64,000 nucleotides of DNA from Caulobacter sp. BK020 (GCF_004342605.1 NZ_SLZL01000007.1:186001-250000), one strand, 5' to 3'. Positions 49,805 to 61,626 are shown, numbered from the stretch's first letter. Translations and numbers: made by a program. Notes: generated by a model not told the origin, from the letters alone.

Positions 49805-50794
49805 ATGGATCGTAACGCTTCCGCCTCGCCCATGTCCGTCAACGGTCGCCGCGGCCTGTTTCGCGATATCGAGCCCTTTTCGTTCGGCTGGCTGGCCGCC
49901 GACGCTCCCCACGAAATCTACTACGAGGAATGCGGCGCCCCGCGCGGCAAGCCGGCGGTGATCCTGCACGGCGGCCCCGGCGGGGCGGTCAATCCGACCA
50001 TGCGGCGGTTCTTCGACCCTACCCGATGGCGCATGGCCCTGTTCGACCAGCGCGGCTGCGGTCGCTCGCGCCCCAACGCCAGCCTTGAGGACAACACCAC
50101 CTGGAGCCTGATCGCCGACATCGAGCGGCTGCGCGTGCACCTGGGAATCGAGAAGTGGACCGTGTTCGGCGGCTCCTGGGGCTCGACCCTGGCCCTGGCC
50201 TACGCCATCACCCACCCCGAACGGGTTGAGGCCCTGGTGCTGCGCGGCATCTTCCTGCTGACCCAGAAGGAGCTGCGCTGGTTCTACCAGGACGGCGCCT
50301 CGATGCTGTTCCCCGACGCCTGGGAGCGGTTCCTAGCCCCGATTCCGGCCGAGGAACGCGGCGACCTGATCACCGCCTACCACCGGCGCCTGACCCACGC
50401 CGACCGCCGCGTCCAGGCCCAGGCGGCCGGCGCCTGGAGCCAATGGGAGGGCGACACCATCTCGCTGCGCGGCCCCGAGGCGCGCCCCCCCAAGTTCAAC
50501 GAGGAAGACTTCGCCATCGCCTTCGCGCGGATCGAATGCCACTTCTTCGCCAATGGCGGCTTCTTCGAGGAGGACGGCTGGATCCTGAAGAACATCGACC
50601 GGATCCGGCACATCCCGGCCTGGGTCGTCCAGGGCCGCTTCGACGTGGTCACGCCGCTGGACAGCGCCTGGTCCCTGCACCGCGCCTGGCCGGAAGCCAA
50701 TTTCGAGATCGTCTGGGACGCGGGCCACGCCTCGACCGAGCCAGGCGTCATCGACGGCCTGGTGCGGGCGACCAATGCGGCGCTGAGCGTCTAG
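49805..50794 (+). CDS. pip: Prolyl (proline) iminopeptidase
   Basis: A 329-residue S33 peptidase. AVILHGGPGGAVNPTMRRFF (oxyanion HGGPGG), LFDQRGCGRSRPNASLEDNT, TVFGGSWGSTLALAYAITHP (nucleophile Ser in GGSWGS), VVQGRFDVVTPLDSAW (Asp) and WDAGHASTEPG (His) form the full catalytic set. It releases N-terminal proline from peptides. Start ATG at 49805; a second Met at 49832 is possible. Confidence 0.92.
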   Translation: MDRNASASPMSVNGRRGLFRDIEPFSFGWLAADAPHEIYYEECGAPRGKPAVILHGGPGGAVNPTMRRFFDPTRWRMALFDQRGCGRSRPNASLEDNTTWSLIADIERLRVHLGIEKWTVFGGSWGSTLALAYAITHPERVEALVLRGIFLLTQKELRWFYQDGASMLFPDAWERFLAPIPAEERGDLITAYHRRLTHADRRVQAQAAGAWSQWEGDTISLRGPEARPPKFNEEDFAIAFARIECHFFANGGFFEEDGWILKNIDRIRHIPAWVVQGRFDVVTPLDSAWSLHRAWPEANFEIVWDAGHASTEPGVIDGLVRATNAALSV

Positions 50795-51960
50795 GCCGCC
50801 CGAGCCTTCGAGCGACGAACCAGCCCTTCGCGGACCGACACGCCCAGCAGCACCACCGTCGTGGCGATCGACAGGGCCAGCGGCCCCACCACAAGACTCA
50901 GCGGCGCCAGGGCCGCCAGCGCCAGCAGACCGGCCACCTGGGCCCGCGGCCAGGAGCGGAATACGGCGCGCTTGAACAGCACTCCGCCCAGCAGGAACAG
51001 GAACGGCCCGCCGATCACGGCCAGGGCCGTCTTCAGGTCGGTGTGGCCCAGCGGATGGTGGATCGTCCACTCGTCGGCGACGGCCGTGACGATCACGCCG
51101 GCGATCGGCAGCAGGTGGATGTAGGTATAGGCCTCGCGCGCCAGCCGCCCCGGGTCCTTGGCGTGGCTGATCGCCTCGCTGGCGGCCTCGGCCGTGAACG
51201 AGAAATAGATCCACCACATGGCCAGGCTGCCGGCGAACGACGCCAGAAAGGCGGCGATCACCACTGGCGTCCAGCCCAGGGTCGCCGTGGTCGCGCCCAT
51301 GACCAGGATCGACTCGCCCAGGGCGATGATCGTGAACAGGGCGCAGCGCTCGGCCAGGTGGCCGCCCTCGACGTCCCACTCCTCGGCGCGGGCCCGGCCC
51401 AGGCCGGGCGTCCAGAACCCCAGGGCCGGCGAGACGTACTCCAGGGCCAGCGCCCCGCCCCACAGGGCCAGCCGGGCGCCGCCCTCGGCCAGGCCGCCGG
51501 CGATCCACAGCACGCCCGAAGCCGCGAACCAGATGGAGATCCGGGTGAAGTTGCGGCTCTGGAACGGGTGGCCCCGCATCGCCCAGGCGGTGAACAGGCT
51601 GCGGCCCAGCTGGATCGTCACGAAGGCCAGGGCGAACGGCAGGCCGCGGTCGCCGAACGCCTTGGGGATCGACATGGTCATGACCATGCCCACCACCATG
51701 GCTACGAACAGCATGATCCGCACCGGCGCCCGCTCGGGGTCCAGCCAGTTGGTGACCCAGGCCGTGAAGATCCAGGCCCACCAGACGGCCATCAGCAGCA
51801 GGCCGGTCTCGATCACGCCCAGCAGGGTGGGATGGGCCATCAGGCCGTGCGACAGCTGGGTGACCGCGAACACGAACACCAGGTCGAAGAACAGCTCGAC
51901 ATAGGTGACCCGCGCATGGCCGCCCGAGGCGCGGTCGCGGAGCATGTGGCGGCGGGACAT
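50791..51960 (-). CDS. Low temperature requirement protein A (LtrA) family membrane protein
   Basis: A 389-residue protein with about 10 hydrophobic helices. RVTYVELFFDLVFVFAVTQL and LLMAVWWAWIFTAWVTNWLDP are the defining LtrA motifs (V-ELFFDLVFVFA...W---W...W). HLAERCALFTIIALGESILV is another conserved stretch. Function in bacteria is not established; named for cold growth in Listeria. It shares 4 bp with the convergent pip gene. Confidence 0.88.
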   Translation of the reverse strand: MSRRHMLRDRASGGHARVTYVELFFDLVFVFAVTQLSHGLMAHPTLLGVIETGLLLMAVWWAWIFTAWVTNWLDPERAPVRIMLFVAMVVGMVMTMSIPKAFGDRGLPFALAFVTIQLGRSLFTAWAMRGHPFQSRNFTRISIWFAASGVLWIAGGLAEGGARLALWGGALALEYVSPALGFWTPGLGRARAEEWDVEGGHLAERCALFTIIALGESILVMGATTATLGWTPVVIAAFLASFAGSLAMWWIYFSFTAEAASEAISHAKDPGRLAREAYTYIHLLPIAGVIVTAVADEWTIHHPLGHTDLKTALAVIGGPFLFLLGGVLFKRAVFRSWPRAQVAGLLALAALAPLSLVVGPLALSIATTVVLLGVSVREGLVRRSKARAA

Positions 51961-52090
51961 GGCGGTTTCCTCTGGTGAGTCGCGAGCCTAGGGCGTGACA
52001 GCCGAAAGGACAGGCCGGTTCGCACACCTCCCGCGCACTCTTCGCACGGCCGCGATAGAACGTTTTGCCGTCCGATGCGCTTTTGTCGCC

Positions 52091-52585
52091 ATGGATGCTT
52101 CGGTTCTCCTTCCCCATCGCACCGCGCTGACCGGCGCCGCCGTCGCCCTGGCGGTCGGGCTGACGGGCGGTCTGATCCTGCGGACCGGCTCCCAGACGGC
52201 CCCGCAGGTCGACACCGTCTTCCTGTCCGGGCCCGCCGGCGACACGGTCCAGCCAATCGCCTGGCCCACCGGCAAGGTCCCGGACTATGTGGTCGGCACC
52301 GACTTCCTCCCTGGCCGGCAGCCGGAGCAGCCGCCCGAAGTGGTGGCGTCGTACGAGGTCCCCGAATACGTCCCGGCCGCCTGGTCCGAGCCGGAGCCGG
52401 AAATCCAGACCGAAGCCCAGTACATTCGGCCGGCGGAACCCGTGGATCGGAACTGGCCGTCGACCGCCGGCGACATCCTGAACACCCGCCTGCCCGAGGA
52501 CGCGCCGCAAGCGCCCGAACCGCCGCCGGTGATCGCGGCGCCGCAAGCCCCCAGCGCGCCCATGGCGGTCGCGGCGGCCTACTAG
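52091..52585 (+). CDS. Proline-rich membrane-anchored hypothetical protein
   Basis: A 164-residue protein from the ATG at 52091, with one N-terminal hydrophobic segment ([17 protein letters not shown]). It is followed by a Pro/Glu-rich, probably unstructured periplasmic tail ([20 protein letters not shown]). An in-frame ATG at 51995 is possible but adds a non-hydrophobic leader. It precedes the O-antigen ligase-like gene by 101 bp and may belong to the same envelope unit. Confidence 0.6.
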   Translation: MDASVLLPHRTALTGAAVALAVGLTGGLILRTGSQTAPQVDTVFLSGPAGDTVQPIAWPTGKVPDYVVGTDFLPGRQPEQPPEVVASYEVPEYVPAAWSEPEPEIQTEAQYIRPAEPVDRNWPSTAGDILNTRLPEDAPQAPEPPPVIAAPQAPSAPMAVAAAY

Positions 52586-52686
52586 TCCCGGACGGACCGC
52601 CCCAAGGCCAAGCTCGGCCTCACCCTTGCTGCCAACGGCTTCAACCCGCGGCGCCTGTCCCATTTCGCGCCAGGACCTGGATCGAA

Positions 52687-54108
52687 ATGGCGGACACCCA
52701 ACAGCAGCCCGACCAACCGCCCGACCTCTGGCGCAAGCTGGAAGCGCTGGCCTGCGGCTTCGTGCTGTTCATGCTGTCCAACGCCCTGATCGGCCCGCTG
52801 CTGGATCCGCTGCAGGCCGGCGGCGAGAATATTCCCGTCCTGCGGCTGATGTGGCTGCCGGTCTACGCCCTGACCTTGGGCCTGGCCGCCTGGCGCGCCC
52901 CGCGCCTGATGCGGTTCTGGCTGCCCGCGGTCGGGCTCAGCCTGCTGGTCTTCTGGGTCTACGCCTCGGCCTCATGGTCGCTGAACCCGGACACCACCAA
53001 CCGCCGCGCCCTGGCGGCGGCCTTCACCACCCTGTTCGGCTTCTATTTCGCCGCCAGTTTCGACGGGCGGCGGATGGCCGAGATCATCGCCATCACCTTC
53101 CTGCTGCTGGCCGCAGGCGGCCTGCTGGCCGCCATCGCCTATCCGAAGATGGGCGTGCAGCACGACATCAACGCCGGCGACTGGCGCGGCCTCTGGTACG
53201 AGAAGAACCAGATGGGGGCGATGATGGTCTACGGCGCCCTGGCCGCCATGGCCGCGCTGCTGGCCGGCTCGACCCGGCGCAAGCAGATGGTCTTCACCAT
53301 CGTCCTGTGCTCGGCGATGCTGCTGATGAGCAAGTCCAAGACTTCGCTGCTGGCCCTGATGATCGGCCTGTGCGGCTCGATGCTGCTGGCGGCCATGCGG
53401 CGCGGTCCGGCCACGGCGGTGATCGTCGTCTGGCTGGGCGTCACGGTCGTCGTGATGGCGGCCATGGTCATGTGGCTGGCGCCCGAACTGCTGTTCAAGG
53501 CCCTGGGCAAGGATCCGTCCCTGACTGGCCGCACCGACATCTGGGCCGGCCTGCTGCGCCAGTCGGCCAAACAACCGCTGACCGGCTACGGCTACGGGGT
53601 GTTCTGGACCCTGGATTCCGTCCCCGCCAACTGGATCCGCAAGGAGACCGGCTGGCTGGTGCCCAGCGCCCACAACGGCTGGCTGGACATCCTGGCCCAG
53701 CTGGGCTGGATCGGTGTGGGCCTGTGCGCCCTGGTGCTGGGCGGACCGCTGCTGGTCGCCCTGTTCCGGTTTCGCCGGGTGCAGGACGGCTATTGGGCCA
53801 CCCTGTTCCTGGCCATCTTCCTGATGACCACCTTCTCCGAGAGCTTCATCCTGGAGCGCAACGGCATCGTCTGGTCCCTGGCCTGCGCGGCGGTGACCCG
53901 CTTGCTCGGCCCCGTCTGGGCCGACCCCAGGCGCCGGACGCCGGACGCCCCTCCGCTGGACGCCGCCCCGCTGGCCTGGAGCCTCGCGCCGCCCGAGCCG
54001 GAAGCCGAACCCGAGACCGAACCCGAAATCTGGGCGCCCGGCCCCGCGCGCGGTCCGGCCCTGGCGCCGATATTTGGCAAGCGCACGGTCTCGCCTTTCG
54101 GCGCTTAG
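52687..54108 (+). CDS. O-antigen ligase / polysaccharide polymerase family protein
   Basis: A 473-residue integral membrane protein with about 11 helices. A large loop before the last helices contains [20 protein letters not shown] and the [20 protein letters not shown] motif. The H-N-G/W-L-x-x-L-x-x-x-G-x-x-G pattern is the Wzy_C/O-antigen ligase signature. It probably joins or polymerises surface polysaccharide (LPS O-antigen, holdfast or capsule). The C-terminal 60 residues are Pro/Glu-rich and cytoplasmic. ATG at 52687. Confidence 0.82.
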   Translation: MADTQQQPDQPPDLWRKLEALACGFVLFMLSNALIGPLLDPLQAGGENIPVLRLMWLPVYALTLGLAAWRAPRLMRFWLPAVGLSLLVFWVYASASWSLNPDTTNRRALAAAFTTLFGFYFAASFDGRRMAEIIAITFLLLAAGGLLAAIAYPKMGVQHDINAGDWRGLWYEKNQMGAMMVYGALAAMAALLAGSTRRKQMVFTIVLCSAMLLMSKSKTSLLALMIGLCGSMLLAAMRRGPATAVIVVWLGVTVVVMAAMVMWLAPELLFKALGKDPSLTGRTDIWAGLLRQSAKQPLTGYGYGVFWTLDSVPANWIRKETGWLVPSAHNGWLDILAQLGWIGVGLCALVLGGPLLVALFRFRRVQDGYWATLFLAIFLMTTFSESFILERNGIVWSLACAAVTRLLGPVWADPRRRTPDAPPLDAAPLAWSLAPPEPEAEPETEPEIWAPGPARGPALAPIFGKRTVSPFGA

Positions 54109-54125
54109 CCCGCTACTGGAGCGGC

Positions 54126-54992
54126 ATGACCGACTATACGCCCCAGCAGATCGTCGCCCGCGGCGCGCGCGCCGACGCCGAATCCGCCGCCGACGCCATC
54201 GACAACCACCCCGGCCTCGAGGGCGCGACCTATTCGATCCTCGAAGAGGACGAGGACAAGGGCGTCTGGCGCATCGACGCCTTCCCGACCACCGACGAGG
54301 AGGACGCGGGCCTGCTGGCGGTGCTGGCCGGCTATCCGCTGAAGGTGGTGCGCGAGCAGCTGGCCGACGCCGACTGGCTGGCCATGGCGCTGTCGGGCCT
54401 GCCGCCGGTGCGCGCCGGCCGGTTCTTCGTCTACGGCATGCACGACCGCGGCCGCCTGCCGGCCAGCACCGTCAACCTGCGCATCGAGGCCGGCGCGGCC
54501 TTCGGCACCGGCCACCACGGCACCACCGTCGGCTGCCTGCTGGCCTATGACCGGCTGATCAAGGCGCGGAAGTTCAACAAGGTGCTCGACGTCGGGGCCG
54601 GCACCGGCCTGCTGGCCATCGCCGCCGCCCGCACCGGCTCGAAAGTCGCGGTCGGCACCGACATCGACAAGCCCAGCGTGCGGATCTCGCGCGAGAACGC
54701 CAAGGTCAACCGGGCCAACGCCCGCTTCGTCCACGCCTCGGGCCTGTCCAACCGCCTGGTGGCCGACAACGCCCCTTACGACCTGGTGTTCGCCAACATC
54801 CTGGCCCGGCCGCTGGTCAGCCTGGCCCAGGACATCAAGCGCGCCCTGGTCCCGGGCGGCACGGTGATCCTGTCGGGCCTGCTGCGCACCCAGGAGCGGA
54901 TGGTCAAGGCGGCGTACGTCTCGCGCGGCTTCAAGGTCGTCAACCGCATCCACCGCGACGCCTGGGCGGCGCTGGTGCTGCAGCGGCCGTAG
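54126..54992 (+). CDS. prmA: Ribosomal protein L11 methyltransferase
   Basis: A 288-residue protein. [20 protein letters not shown] and [20 protein letters not shown] are the PrmA substrate loop and SAM motif I, and [20 protein letters not shown] carries the N-I-L-A/P motif (NILARPL). It trimethylates L11. It starts 17 bp after the ligase-like gene. Confidence 0.92.
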   Translation: MTDYTPQQIVARGARADAESAADAIDNHPGLEGATYSILEEDEDKGVWRIDAFPTTDEEDAGLLAVLAGYPLKVVREQLADADWLAMALSGLPPVRAGRFFVYGMHDRGRLPASTVNLRIEAGAAFGTGHHGTTVGCLLAYDRLIKARKFNKVLDVGAGTGLLAIAAARTGSKVAVGTDIDKPSVRISRENAKVNRANARFVHASGLSNRLVADNAPYDLVFANILARPLVSLAQDIKRALVPGGTVILSGLLRTQERMVKAAYVSRGFKVVNRIHRDAWAALVLQRP

Positions 54993-55092
54993 AGGAACAC
55001 CCTCTCCCTTGGGACAGGGTTTGACGAACGGAACGCCGTTCCCCCTCCCCACGTTTCTCCAGGCGGGACACTCTCGCTCCAGGAGCAACGTC

Positions 55093-55536
55093 ATGACCTA
55101 TGTCGATCCCCAAGCCCCGCCCCCCGAACGCGTCGTCCATGTCCGCCGCGAGGGTGGCGCCACGGGCTGGTTCGTGGCCGGGGCCGTGGCCATCGTCGCG
55201 GTGGTCGCCATCGCCTTCATGCTGACCGTCGGGGCGCGTACGCCCAGCGACGACCAGATCGCCCAGGCCCAGGACCAGGGTCGCGCCGCCGCCGTGGCTG
55301 AAAGCGCCCAGACGGGGGCCGCCCAGGCCACGATCGTCGCCCAGCAGGCCGCCCGCGACGCCAGCGCCGCCGCCGACAGCGCCCGCCGCTCGACCGAGAA
55401 CACGGCCGCCAACGCCGTCCAGGCCGCGCACGACGCCGCCGCCCGCGCCGCCTCGTCGCGCGACGACACCCTGGCCCCGTCGGCCGATCCGAACGTCCAA
55501 GCCCCGCCGGCCCAGCAACCGCAGCCGGTGAACTAG
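55093..55536 (+). CDS. Membrane-anchored Ala-rich protein
   Basis: A 147-residue protein from the ATG at 55093 with GGAG ahead. One membrane helix (FVAGAVAIVAVVAIAFMLTV) follows a short positive N-terminus. It is then a long Ala/Gln/Ser coil (AAVAESAQTGAAQATIVAQQ) and a Pro-rich tail. Function unknown. Between prmA and the Xaa-Pro aminopeptidase gene. Confidence 0.65.
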   Translation: MTYVDPQAPPPERVVHVRREGGATGWFVAGAVAIVAVVAIAFMLTVGARTPSDDQIAQAQDQGRAAAVAESAQTGAAQATIVAQQAARDASAAADSARRSTENTAANAVQAAHDAAARAASSRDDTLAPSADPNVQAPPAQQPQPVN

Positions 55537-55593
55537 GCTCCCGATCGCAACCCGCCCCTTCCCAGGTCGAAGGGGCGGGACTAAATCGGAAGC

Positions 55594-57405
55594 ATGCGCC
55601 AGACCTTCGATGAATCCACCGATCCGGGCTTCGGCCCCCGACATGTTCCCCTGATCCGCACCGCCATGGCCCGCCAGGGCCTGGACGGCTTCCTCGTGCC
55701 GCACGAGGACGAGCACCAGAACGAATACCTGCCCGCCGCCAACGACCGCCTGGCCTGGGCCAGCGGCTTCACCGGCTCGGCCGGGGCCGGGGTGATCCTC
55801 AAAGACCGGGCCGCGGTGTTCGTCGACGGCCGCTACACCCTGCAGGTGCGCGAACAGGTCGACCAGGGCGTGTTCGAGATCCGCGATCTGGTCGAGGGCG
55901 GCGTGCCCGCCTATCTCGAAACCGCGCCGAAGGGCGCGGTGATCGGCTACGACGCCCGCCTGCACAGCCCACAGGCGCTGGACGGCCTGAAGGCCGCCGC
56001 CGCCAGGGCCGGCGCAGCCCTGAAGCCCGTGGCTATCAACCCGATCGACGAGGCCTGGGGCGCCGAGCGTCCCGCCCAGCCGGCCGCGCCGGTCGTGCCG
56101 CATCCGGTCCAGTACGCCGGCGAGGAATCGGCCTCCAAGCGCGCCCGCGTCGGCTCGGCCGTCGCGGCCCTGGGCGCCGACGCCGCGGTGATCACCGCCC
56201 CGGCCTCGATCGCCTGGCTGTTCAACATCCGGGGCGGCGACGTCATCCGCTCGCCCCTGCCGCTGTCCCAGGCCGTGCTGCGCGCCGACGGTACGGCGCG
56301 GCTGTTCCTGGATCCCGCCAAGGTCACCGACGACCTGCCCGTCTGGCTGGGCAACCAGGTGTCGCTCGAAGCCCCCGAGGCCCTGGACGACGCCCTCGCC
56401 GAACTGGCGGGCCAGAAGGTGGTCATCGACCCGGCCCAATCCTCGGCCTGGTATTTCGACACCCTGGCCGAGGCCGGAGCCGAGGTGGTCCGCGCCATGG
56501 ACCCGTGCACACTGCCGCGCGCCTGCAAGAACGCCGTCGAAATCGCCGGCACGATCGAAGCCCACAAGCGCGACGGCGCGGCCCTGACCCGCTTCCTGCA
56601 CTGGCTGGCCACCGAAGGTCAGGTCAATCCGCCGGACGAAAAAGAGGCCGTCGCCAAGCTGGAGGCCTTCCGCGAGGCGACCGGCGTGCTCAAGGACCTC
56701 AGCTTCGACACCATCGGCGCGGCCAACGGCCACGGCGCCCTGCCCCACTATCGCCCGACCGAGCGCAGCAACCAACGCGCGGCGCCGGGCTCGCTGCTGC
56801 TGGTCGACAGCGGCGGCCAGTATCTGGACGGCACCACCGACGTCACCCGCACGGTGGCCATCGGCGAGCCGACGGCCGAGATGGTCACCCGCAACACCCT
56901 GGTCCTGAAAGGCCACCTGGCCATCGCCCGCCTGCGCTTTCCGGCCGGCACCACCGGTTCGGCCATCGACGCCTTCGCCCGCGCGGCCCTGTGGAGCCAC
57001 GGCCTGGACTACGACCACGGCACCGGCCACGGCGTCGGGGTCTATCTGGGCGTCCACGAGGGTCCGCAGCGGATCAGCAAGGCCCCCAACACCATCGCCC
57101 TGCAGCCGGGCATGATCGTCTCCAACGAGCCGGGCTACTACAAGGACGGCGAATACGGCATCCGCATCGAGAACCTCGAGGTGGTGATGCCGGCCGAGCC
57201 CGTCGGGACCGGCGACCGCCCGATGCACCGCTTCCACGCCCTGACCCTGGCCCCGATCGACCGGCGGCTGGTGGACAAAAGCCTGTTGAGCCCCGAGGAG
57301 ATCGCCCAGTTCGACGCCTATCACGCCCGCGTCGTGCGGGAGATCGGGCCGCGGGTGGAGCCGGAGGTTCGGGCTTGGCTGGAGGAGGTCTGCGCGCCGC
57401 TCTAG
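55594..57405 (+). CDS. pepP: Xaa-Pro aminopeptidase (M24B)
   Basis: A 603-residue protein in the long three-domain class of M24 aminopeptidases P: two creatinase-like N-terminal domains and a pita-bread catalytic domain. Metal ligands: [20 protein letters not shown] (Asp, Asp), [15 protein letters not shown] (His), [17 protein letters not shown] (Glu, Glu). It removes the N-terminal residue before proline. Symbol by analogy; several paralogues exist. Confidence 0.9.
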   Translation: MRQTFDESTDPGFGPRHVPLIRTAMARQGLDGFLVPHEDEHQNEYLPAANDRLAWASGFTGSAGAGVILKDRAAVFVDGRYTLQVREQVDQGVFEIRDLVEGGVPAYLETAPKGAVIGYDARLHSPQALDGLKAAAARAGAALKPVAINPIDEAWGAERPAQPAAPVVPHPVQYAGEESASKRARVGSAVAALGADAAVITAPASIAWLFNIRGGDVIRSPLPLSQAVLRADGTARLFLDPAKVTDDLPVWLGNQVSLEAPEALDDALAELAGQKVVIDPAQSSAWYFDTLAEAGAEVVRAMDPCTLPRACKNAVEIAGTIEAHKRDGAALTRFLHWLATEGQVNPPDEKEAVAKLEAFREATGVLKDLSFDTIGAANGHGALPHYRPTERSNQRAAPGSLLLVDSGGQYLDGTTDVTRTVAIGEPTAEMVTRNTLVLKGHLAIARLRFPAGTTGSAIDAFARAALWSHGLDYDHGTGHGVGVYLGVHEGPQRISKAPNTIALQPGMIVSNEPGYYKDGEYGIRIENLEVVMPAEPVGTGDRPMHRFHALTLAPIDRRLVDKSLLSPEEIAQFDAYHARVVREIGPRVEPEVRAWLEEVCAPL

Positions 57406-57417
57406 GACGGATCCGCT

Positions 57418-59334
57418 CTAGGCGCGCCGCCCCGCCGCGCTGATGTTGTCCACGCCCAGGGCGGCCAGGCAGCCGTGCAGGACGCCCTCGGCGTCGAGAC
57501 CGGCCTGGGCGTACATGGCGTCGGGCTTGTCCTGGTCCTGGAAGACGTCGGGCAGCACCAGGGTGCGGATCTTCAGGCCGCGGTCCAGGGCGCCGTGCTC
57601 GGCCAGGGCCTGCAGCACGAAGGCGCCGAAGCCGCCCATGGCCCCTTCCTCGACCGTGACGATCGCCTCGTGCTCGCGCGCCAGGCGCAGCAGCAGGTCG
57701 ACGTCCAACGGCTTGGCGAAGCGGGCGTCGGCGACCGTGGCCGACAGGCCGCGGGCGGCCAGCAGGTCGGCGGCCTTCAGGCACTCGGTCAGGCGCGTGC
57801 CCAGCGAGACGATGGCGACGCTGGTCCCTTCGCGCACGATGCGGCCCTTGCCGATCTCCAGCGGGGCGGCCAGCTCGGGAATCGTCAGGCCCAGGCCCTC
57901 GCCGCGCGGATAGCGGAAGGCGCTGGGGCGGTCGTCGATGGCCACGGCGGTCGAGACCATGTGGGCCAGCTCCACCTCGTCGGCGGCGGCCATCAGCACC
58001 ATGCCGGGCAGAGCCCCCATGAAGCCGATGTCGAAGGAGCCCGCGTGGGTCGGGCCGTCGGCGCCGACCAGGCCGGCGCGGTCCATGGCGAAGCGCACCG
58101 GCAGGCGCTGGATCGCCACGTCGTGCACCACCTGGTCGTAGCCGCGCTGCAGGAAGGTGGAATAGATCGCCGCGAACGGCTTCATGCCGTCGGCGGCCAG
58201 GCCGGCGGCGAAGGTCACCGCGTGCTGCTCGGCGATGCCGACATCGAAGGTGCGCTCGGGGAAGGCCTTGCCGAACAGGTCCAGGCCGGTGCCCGAGGGC
58301 ATGGCGGCGGTGATCGCCACGATCTTGTCATCGATCGCCGCGTGCTTGATCAGCTCCTGGGCGAACACCTTGGTGTAGCTGGGCGGGCCGGCGGCCGGCT
58401 TCTGCTGCTGGCCGGTGACCACGTCGAACTTGACCACCGCGTGCAGCTTGTCGTCGGCCCCCTCGGCCGGGGCGTAGCCCTTGCCCTTCTGGGTGACGAC
58501 ATGGACCAGCACCGGCTTCTCGTCGAAGTTCCTGGCGTTGGTCAGCACGCTGACCAGGGCGTCCATGTCGTGGCCGTCGATCGGGCCGACATAGTGAAAG
58601 CCCAGCTCCTCGAAGAAGGTGCCGCCGGTGACCATGCCGCGGGCGTATTCCTCGGCCTTGCGGGCCGCGTCGCGGATCGGGGTCGGCAGCTTCTCGACCA
58701 CGGTCTTGCCCAGCTTGCGCGCCTTGCGATAGGCGCCGCCCGAGACGAGGTTGGCCAGATAGGCGCTCATGCCGCCCACCGGCGGGGCGATCGACATGTC
58801 GTTGTCGTTGAGGATGACGATCAGGCGCTTGGTGGTGTCGGTGGCCGCGTTCATGGCCTCATAGGCCATGCCGGCGCTCATCGAGCCGTCGCCGATCACG
58901 GCGATGACGCTGTTGTTCTCGCCTTTCGCGTCCCGCGCGGCGCAGAAGCCCAGGGCGGCTGAGATCGAGGTGGCCGCGTGGGCCGCGCCGAACGGGTCGT
59001 ATTCGCTTTCGGCCCGCTTGGTGAAGCCCGACAGCCCGCCGCCCTGGCGCAGGGTGCGGATGCGGTCGCGGCGGCCGGTCAGGATCTTGTGCGGATAGGC
59101 CTGGTGGCCGACGTCCCAGATGACGATGTCCTTGGGCGTGTCGAACACGTGGTGCAGGGCGACGGTCAGCTCAACCACGCCCAGGCCCGCGCCCAGGTGG
59201 CCGCCGGTCACCGAGACGGCGTCGATGGTCTCGGCCCGCACCTCGTTCGCCAGCTGCTTCAGTTCAGCCACGCTGAGGCCGCGCGTGTCGGCCGGCGAGG
59301 CGATGGTGTCGAGGAGAGGGGTCAAGGCAGGCAT
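57418..59334 (-). CDS. dxs: 1-deoxy-D-xylulose-5-phosphate synthase
   Basis: A 638-residue protein. TPP-binding [40 protein letters not shown] at the N-terminus, [20 protein letters not shown] in the middle domain and [13 protein letters not shown] in the C-terminal domain. First step of the MEP isoprenoid pathway: pyruvate plus glyceraldehyde 3-phosphate to DXP. It lies 17 bp downstream of ispA in the same operon. Confidence 0.95.
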   Translation of the reverse strand: MPALTPLLDTIASPADTRGLSVAELKQLANEVRAETIDAVSVTGGHLGAGLGVVELTVALHHVFDTPKDIVIWDVGHQAYPHKILTGRRDRIRTLRQGGGLSGFTKRAESEYDPFGAAHAATSISAALGFCAARDAKGENNSVIAVIGDGSMSAGMAYEAMNAATDTTKRLIVILNDNDMSIAPPVGGMSAYLANLVSGGAYRKARKLGKTVVEKLPTPIRDAARKAEEYARGMVTGGTFFEELGFHYVGPIDGHDMDALVSVLTNARNFDEKPVLVHVVTQKGKGYAPAEGADDKLHAVVKFDVVTGQQQKPAAGPPSYTKVFAQELIKHAAIDDKIVAITAAMPSGTGLDLFGKAFPERTFDVGIAEQHAVTFAAGLAADGMKPFAAIYSTFLQRGYDQVVHDVAIQRLPVRFAMDRAGLVGADGPTHAGSFDIGFMGALPGMVLMAAADEVELAHMVSTAVAIDDRPSAFRYPRGEGLGLTIPELAAPLEIGKGRIVREGTSVAIVSLGTRLTECLKAADLLAARGLSATVADARFAKPLDVDLLLRLAREHEAIVTVEEGAMGGFGAFVLQALAEHGALDRGLKIRTLVLPDVFQDQDKPDAMYAQAGLDAEGVLHGCLAALGVDNISAAGRRA

Positions 59335-59351
59335 GTCCGAAGAAAGCGCGG

Positions 59352-60236
59352 TCAGTTGCGGCGGTCCAGCACGAAATCCACACTGAGGCGCAGATGTTCG
59401 GCCCGTTCGCCGAAAATATCGAGATGTGATCGAGTCTGAGCGGCCAGAAGGTTGACTCGTTCCTTGGCCGCTTCGAGGCCCAACAGGGTGACGTAGTTGG
59501 TCTTGCCCTTGGCGGCGTCCTTGCCGCCGGCGGCCTTGCCGAGCAGCGCCTCGTCGCCTTCGGCGTCCAGGATGTCGTCGACGATCTGGTAGGCAAGGCC
59601 CAGGTCCTGGGCGAATCCCATCAGGGCCGCCCGCTCCTCGGCCTTGGACCGGGCGATGATCAGCGGAATCTCGAAGGCGAAGGCGATCAGGGCGCCGGTC
59701 TTCAGCCGCTGCATCCGGGCCACCGCGCCCAGGTCGTCACGGACGCCCAGCAGGTCGATCATCTGGCCGCCGCACATGCCCTTGGCGCCCGAGGCGATGG
59801 CCAGCTTGCGCACCAGCTCCGAGCGCACGTGGCCGTCGTCATGGGTGTCGGGATGAGCCATGATCTCGAAGGCGGCGGTCTGCAGGGCGTCGCCGGCCAG
59901 AATCGCCGTGGCCTCGTCGTACTGCACGTGGACGGTCGGACGGCCGCGGCGCATGTCGTCGTCGTCCATGGCCGGCAGGTCGTCGTGCACCAGGCTGTAG
60001 GCGTGGATGCACTCCAGGGCGCAGGCGGCGCGCAGGACCGGCCGCTCGGGCAGGTCGAACATCTTGCCCGTCTCCAGGGCGAAGAACGGCCGCAGGCGCT
60101 TGCCGGGTCCCAGGGCCGCATAGCGCATGGCCTCGGTCAGCCGGCTCTCCGGACCGTCGGCCCGCGGCAGCAGTTCGTCCAGCGCCACGGTGACGATGTC
60201 GGCGGCCTGGACGATGCGCTTTTCGAGGTCGATCAA
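59352..60236 (-). CDS. ispA: Farnesyl/geranylgeranyl diphosphate synthase
   Basis: A 294-residue protein. [20 protein letters not shown] (first Asp-rich motif [10 protein letters not shown]) and [16 protein letters not shown] (second) give both Mg-diphosphate sites; [13 protein letters not shown] is between them. I place the start at TTG 60236, which overlaps the csaA-like stop by 4 bp and has GGGGGGAAG ahead. Upstream in-frame codons lie within that gene. It condenses IPP onto allylic diphosphates supplied through dxs. Confidence 0.9.
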   Translation of the reverse strand: MIDLEKRIVQAADIVTVALDELLPRADGPESRLTEAMRYAALGPGKRLRPFFALETGKMFDLPERPVLRAACALECIHAYSLVHDDLPAMDDDDMRRGRPTVHVQYDEATAILAGDALQTAAFEIMAHPDTHDDGHVRSELVRKLAIASGAKGMCGGQMIDLLGVRDDLGAVARMQRLKTGALIAFAFEIPLIIARSKAEERAALMGFAQDLGLAYQIVDDILDAEGDEALLGKAAGGKDAAKGKTNYVTLLGLEAAKERVNLLAAQTRSHLDIFGERAEHLRLSVDFVLDRRN

Positions 60237-60583
60237 AACAGCTTCCCCCCGTTGGGAACGTCGCGGTCGACGTCGACCAGCACCACGCCGCCCTCGGCGT
60301 CCGGAAAGCCCAGGCACAGGACCTCGGACTTTACCGGACCGATCTGGCGCGGCGGAAAATTGACCACGGCGGCCACGCGGCGGCCGATCAGTTCGTCCAG
60401 GGCGTAGTGCTTGGTCACCTGGGCCGAGGATTTCTTCACCCCGATCTGGGGACCAAAATCGATGGTCAGCTTGTACGCGGGCTTGCGCGCCTCCGGAAAC
60501 GGCGTGGCCTCGATCACCGTGCCGATGCGGATATCGACCCGTTCGAAGTCCTCGTAGCCGATCTGGGGCGACGCCTGGCCCAT
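60233..60583 (-). CDS. csaA: tRNA-binding domain protein, CsaA-like
   Basis: A 116-residue single EMAP/tRNA-binding (OB-fold) domain: [60 protein letters not shown] and [20 protein letters not shown]. This sequence pattern is typical of CsaA, a proposed tRNA-binding/export chaperone. It lies between xseB and ispA, overlapping ispA and abutting xseB. Confidence 0.9.
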   Translation of the reverse strand: MGQASPQIGYEDFERVDIRIGTVIEATPFPEARKPAYKLTIDFGPQIGVKKSSAQVTKHYALDELIGRRVAAVVNFPPRQIGPVKSEVLCLGFPDAEGGVVLVDVDRDVPNGGKLF

Positions 60584-60825
60584 CAGTTGAACTCGGCCGC
60601 TTCGGCGGCGACGGCGCCGCCCTGGCCCAGCACGATCTTCTCGACCTTGAGGCGGGCCGCTTCCAGCTTCTTCTCGCAGTGAGCCTTCAGCGCCGCGCCG
60701 TCCTCGTAGATCTCGATCGAGCGCTCGAGCTCGGCCTTGCCGGACTCCAGCTCGCCGACGATCTGCTCCAGACGGGCCAGGGCCTGCTCGAAGCTCATGC
60801 CTTCAAGATCTTGCGGACTGATCAT
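60583..60825 (-). CDS. xseB: Exodeoxyribonuclease VII small subunit
   Basis: An 80-residue protein: [20 protein letters not shown], then [20 protein letters not shown] and [15 protein letters not shown]. The FE-AL--LE-IV--LE-G...L--SI--YE-G--L...C...L--A--K pattern is diagnostic. The ATG at 60825 is preceded by GGAGTAGAA. An upstream in-frame ATG is rejected. First gene of the csaA-ispA-dxs cluster, a common alphaproteobacterial order. Confidence 0.92.
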   Translation of the reverse strand: MISPQDLEGMSFEQALARLEQIVGELESGKAELERSIEIYEDGAALKAHCEKKLEAARLKVEKIVLGQGGAVAAEAAEFN

Positions 60826-60946
60826 TTCTACTCCGGGGGCGAATGGGCGCACCCTAGTGGCGGGCCGCGGCGCGGGCAACGCCGTTGGCGGGGCTTTTGG
60901 TGAACTGGGCCGGTGGCTTGGAGGCCCCTGGCGCTTGGGCGGGCGT

Positions 60947-61576
60947 TCAGGGCCGCTCGAAGCGCTTTACGCACCAGTACTGGAATCCCTGATCCAGCGT
61001 CTTCTTCAGGCCGCGCTTCTGCAGCGATAGGCCGATCATGGTGTTGAAGAAGCCGTGAGCCACCAGCAGCACCTCCTGGCCGTTCTTCGACAGATCGATC
61101 AGCATGTCGGCGGCCTGGTCGGCGCGGACCTCGGCCTGGGCCCGGCTCTCCTGACCGGCGTGGTGATCGAAGAACCACCACCAGAACCGGGCGAAGAAGC
61201 CCCAGTGCTTGGGCGACATCTTGATCCAGCGCGGCCAGGGCGGCGGCGGCAGGGGCGCCTCGATGAACAGCGGGTCGGTGGCGAAGGCCTTGCCGTCGGC
61301 CACCGCGGTGGCGGTCTCGATCGAGCGCCGGCGTGTGGAGGCGATCATCACCCCGGCTCGCCTGGCCGTGGCCTTCAGCGACTCCGGCGGGGTCTGGCCC
61401 GGCAGCAGGCCGCCCTCCTCGTAGCGCGCCCACCATTCGCCATAGGCCGGGGCGTTGAAGCGGACCTTGCGCGACAGGGCCGGCTCGCCGTGGCGGGCCA
61501 GGGTAATCGCGCCGGGGCGCGCGGCGGCCCCAGAAGGTTCCGGCGAGGAAAGGTGGTCGGCGGATTCGTCGGCCAT
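60947..61576 (-). CDS. Histidine phosphatase family protein
   Basis: A 209-residue protein from the ATG at 61576. [17 protein letters not shown] holds the RHG phosphohistidine motif, and [20 protein letters not shown] the second catalytic His. [20 protein letters not shown] fits the phosphate pocket. Phosphoglycerate-mutase-like fold; substrate unknown. Much longer in-frame starts exist upstream but run through another gene. Confidence 0.85.
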   Translation of the reverse strand: MADESADHLSSPEPSGAAARPGAITLARHGEPALSRKVRFNAPAYGEWWARYEEGGLLPGQTPPESLKATARRAGVMIASTRRRSIETATAVADGKAFATDPLFIEAPLPPPPWPRWIKMSPKHWGFFARFWWWFFDHHAGQESRAQAEVRADQAADMLIDLSKNGQEVLLVAHGFFNTMIGLSLQKRGLKKTLDQGFQYWCVKRFERP

Positions 61577-61626
61577 AGATCTTGGAGGTCCGGTTCGTCG
61601 CCACCGGCGACCGACGTCTGGACCTC

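Noticed and set aside
52626..54992. 788-codon rightward ORF spanning the ligase and prmA
   Set aside because: The first part is out of frame with the membrane-protein gene and is Arg/Pro-rich; only the prmA portion is real.
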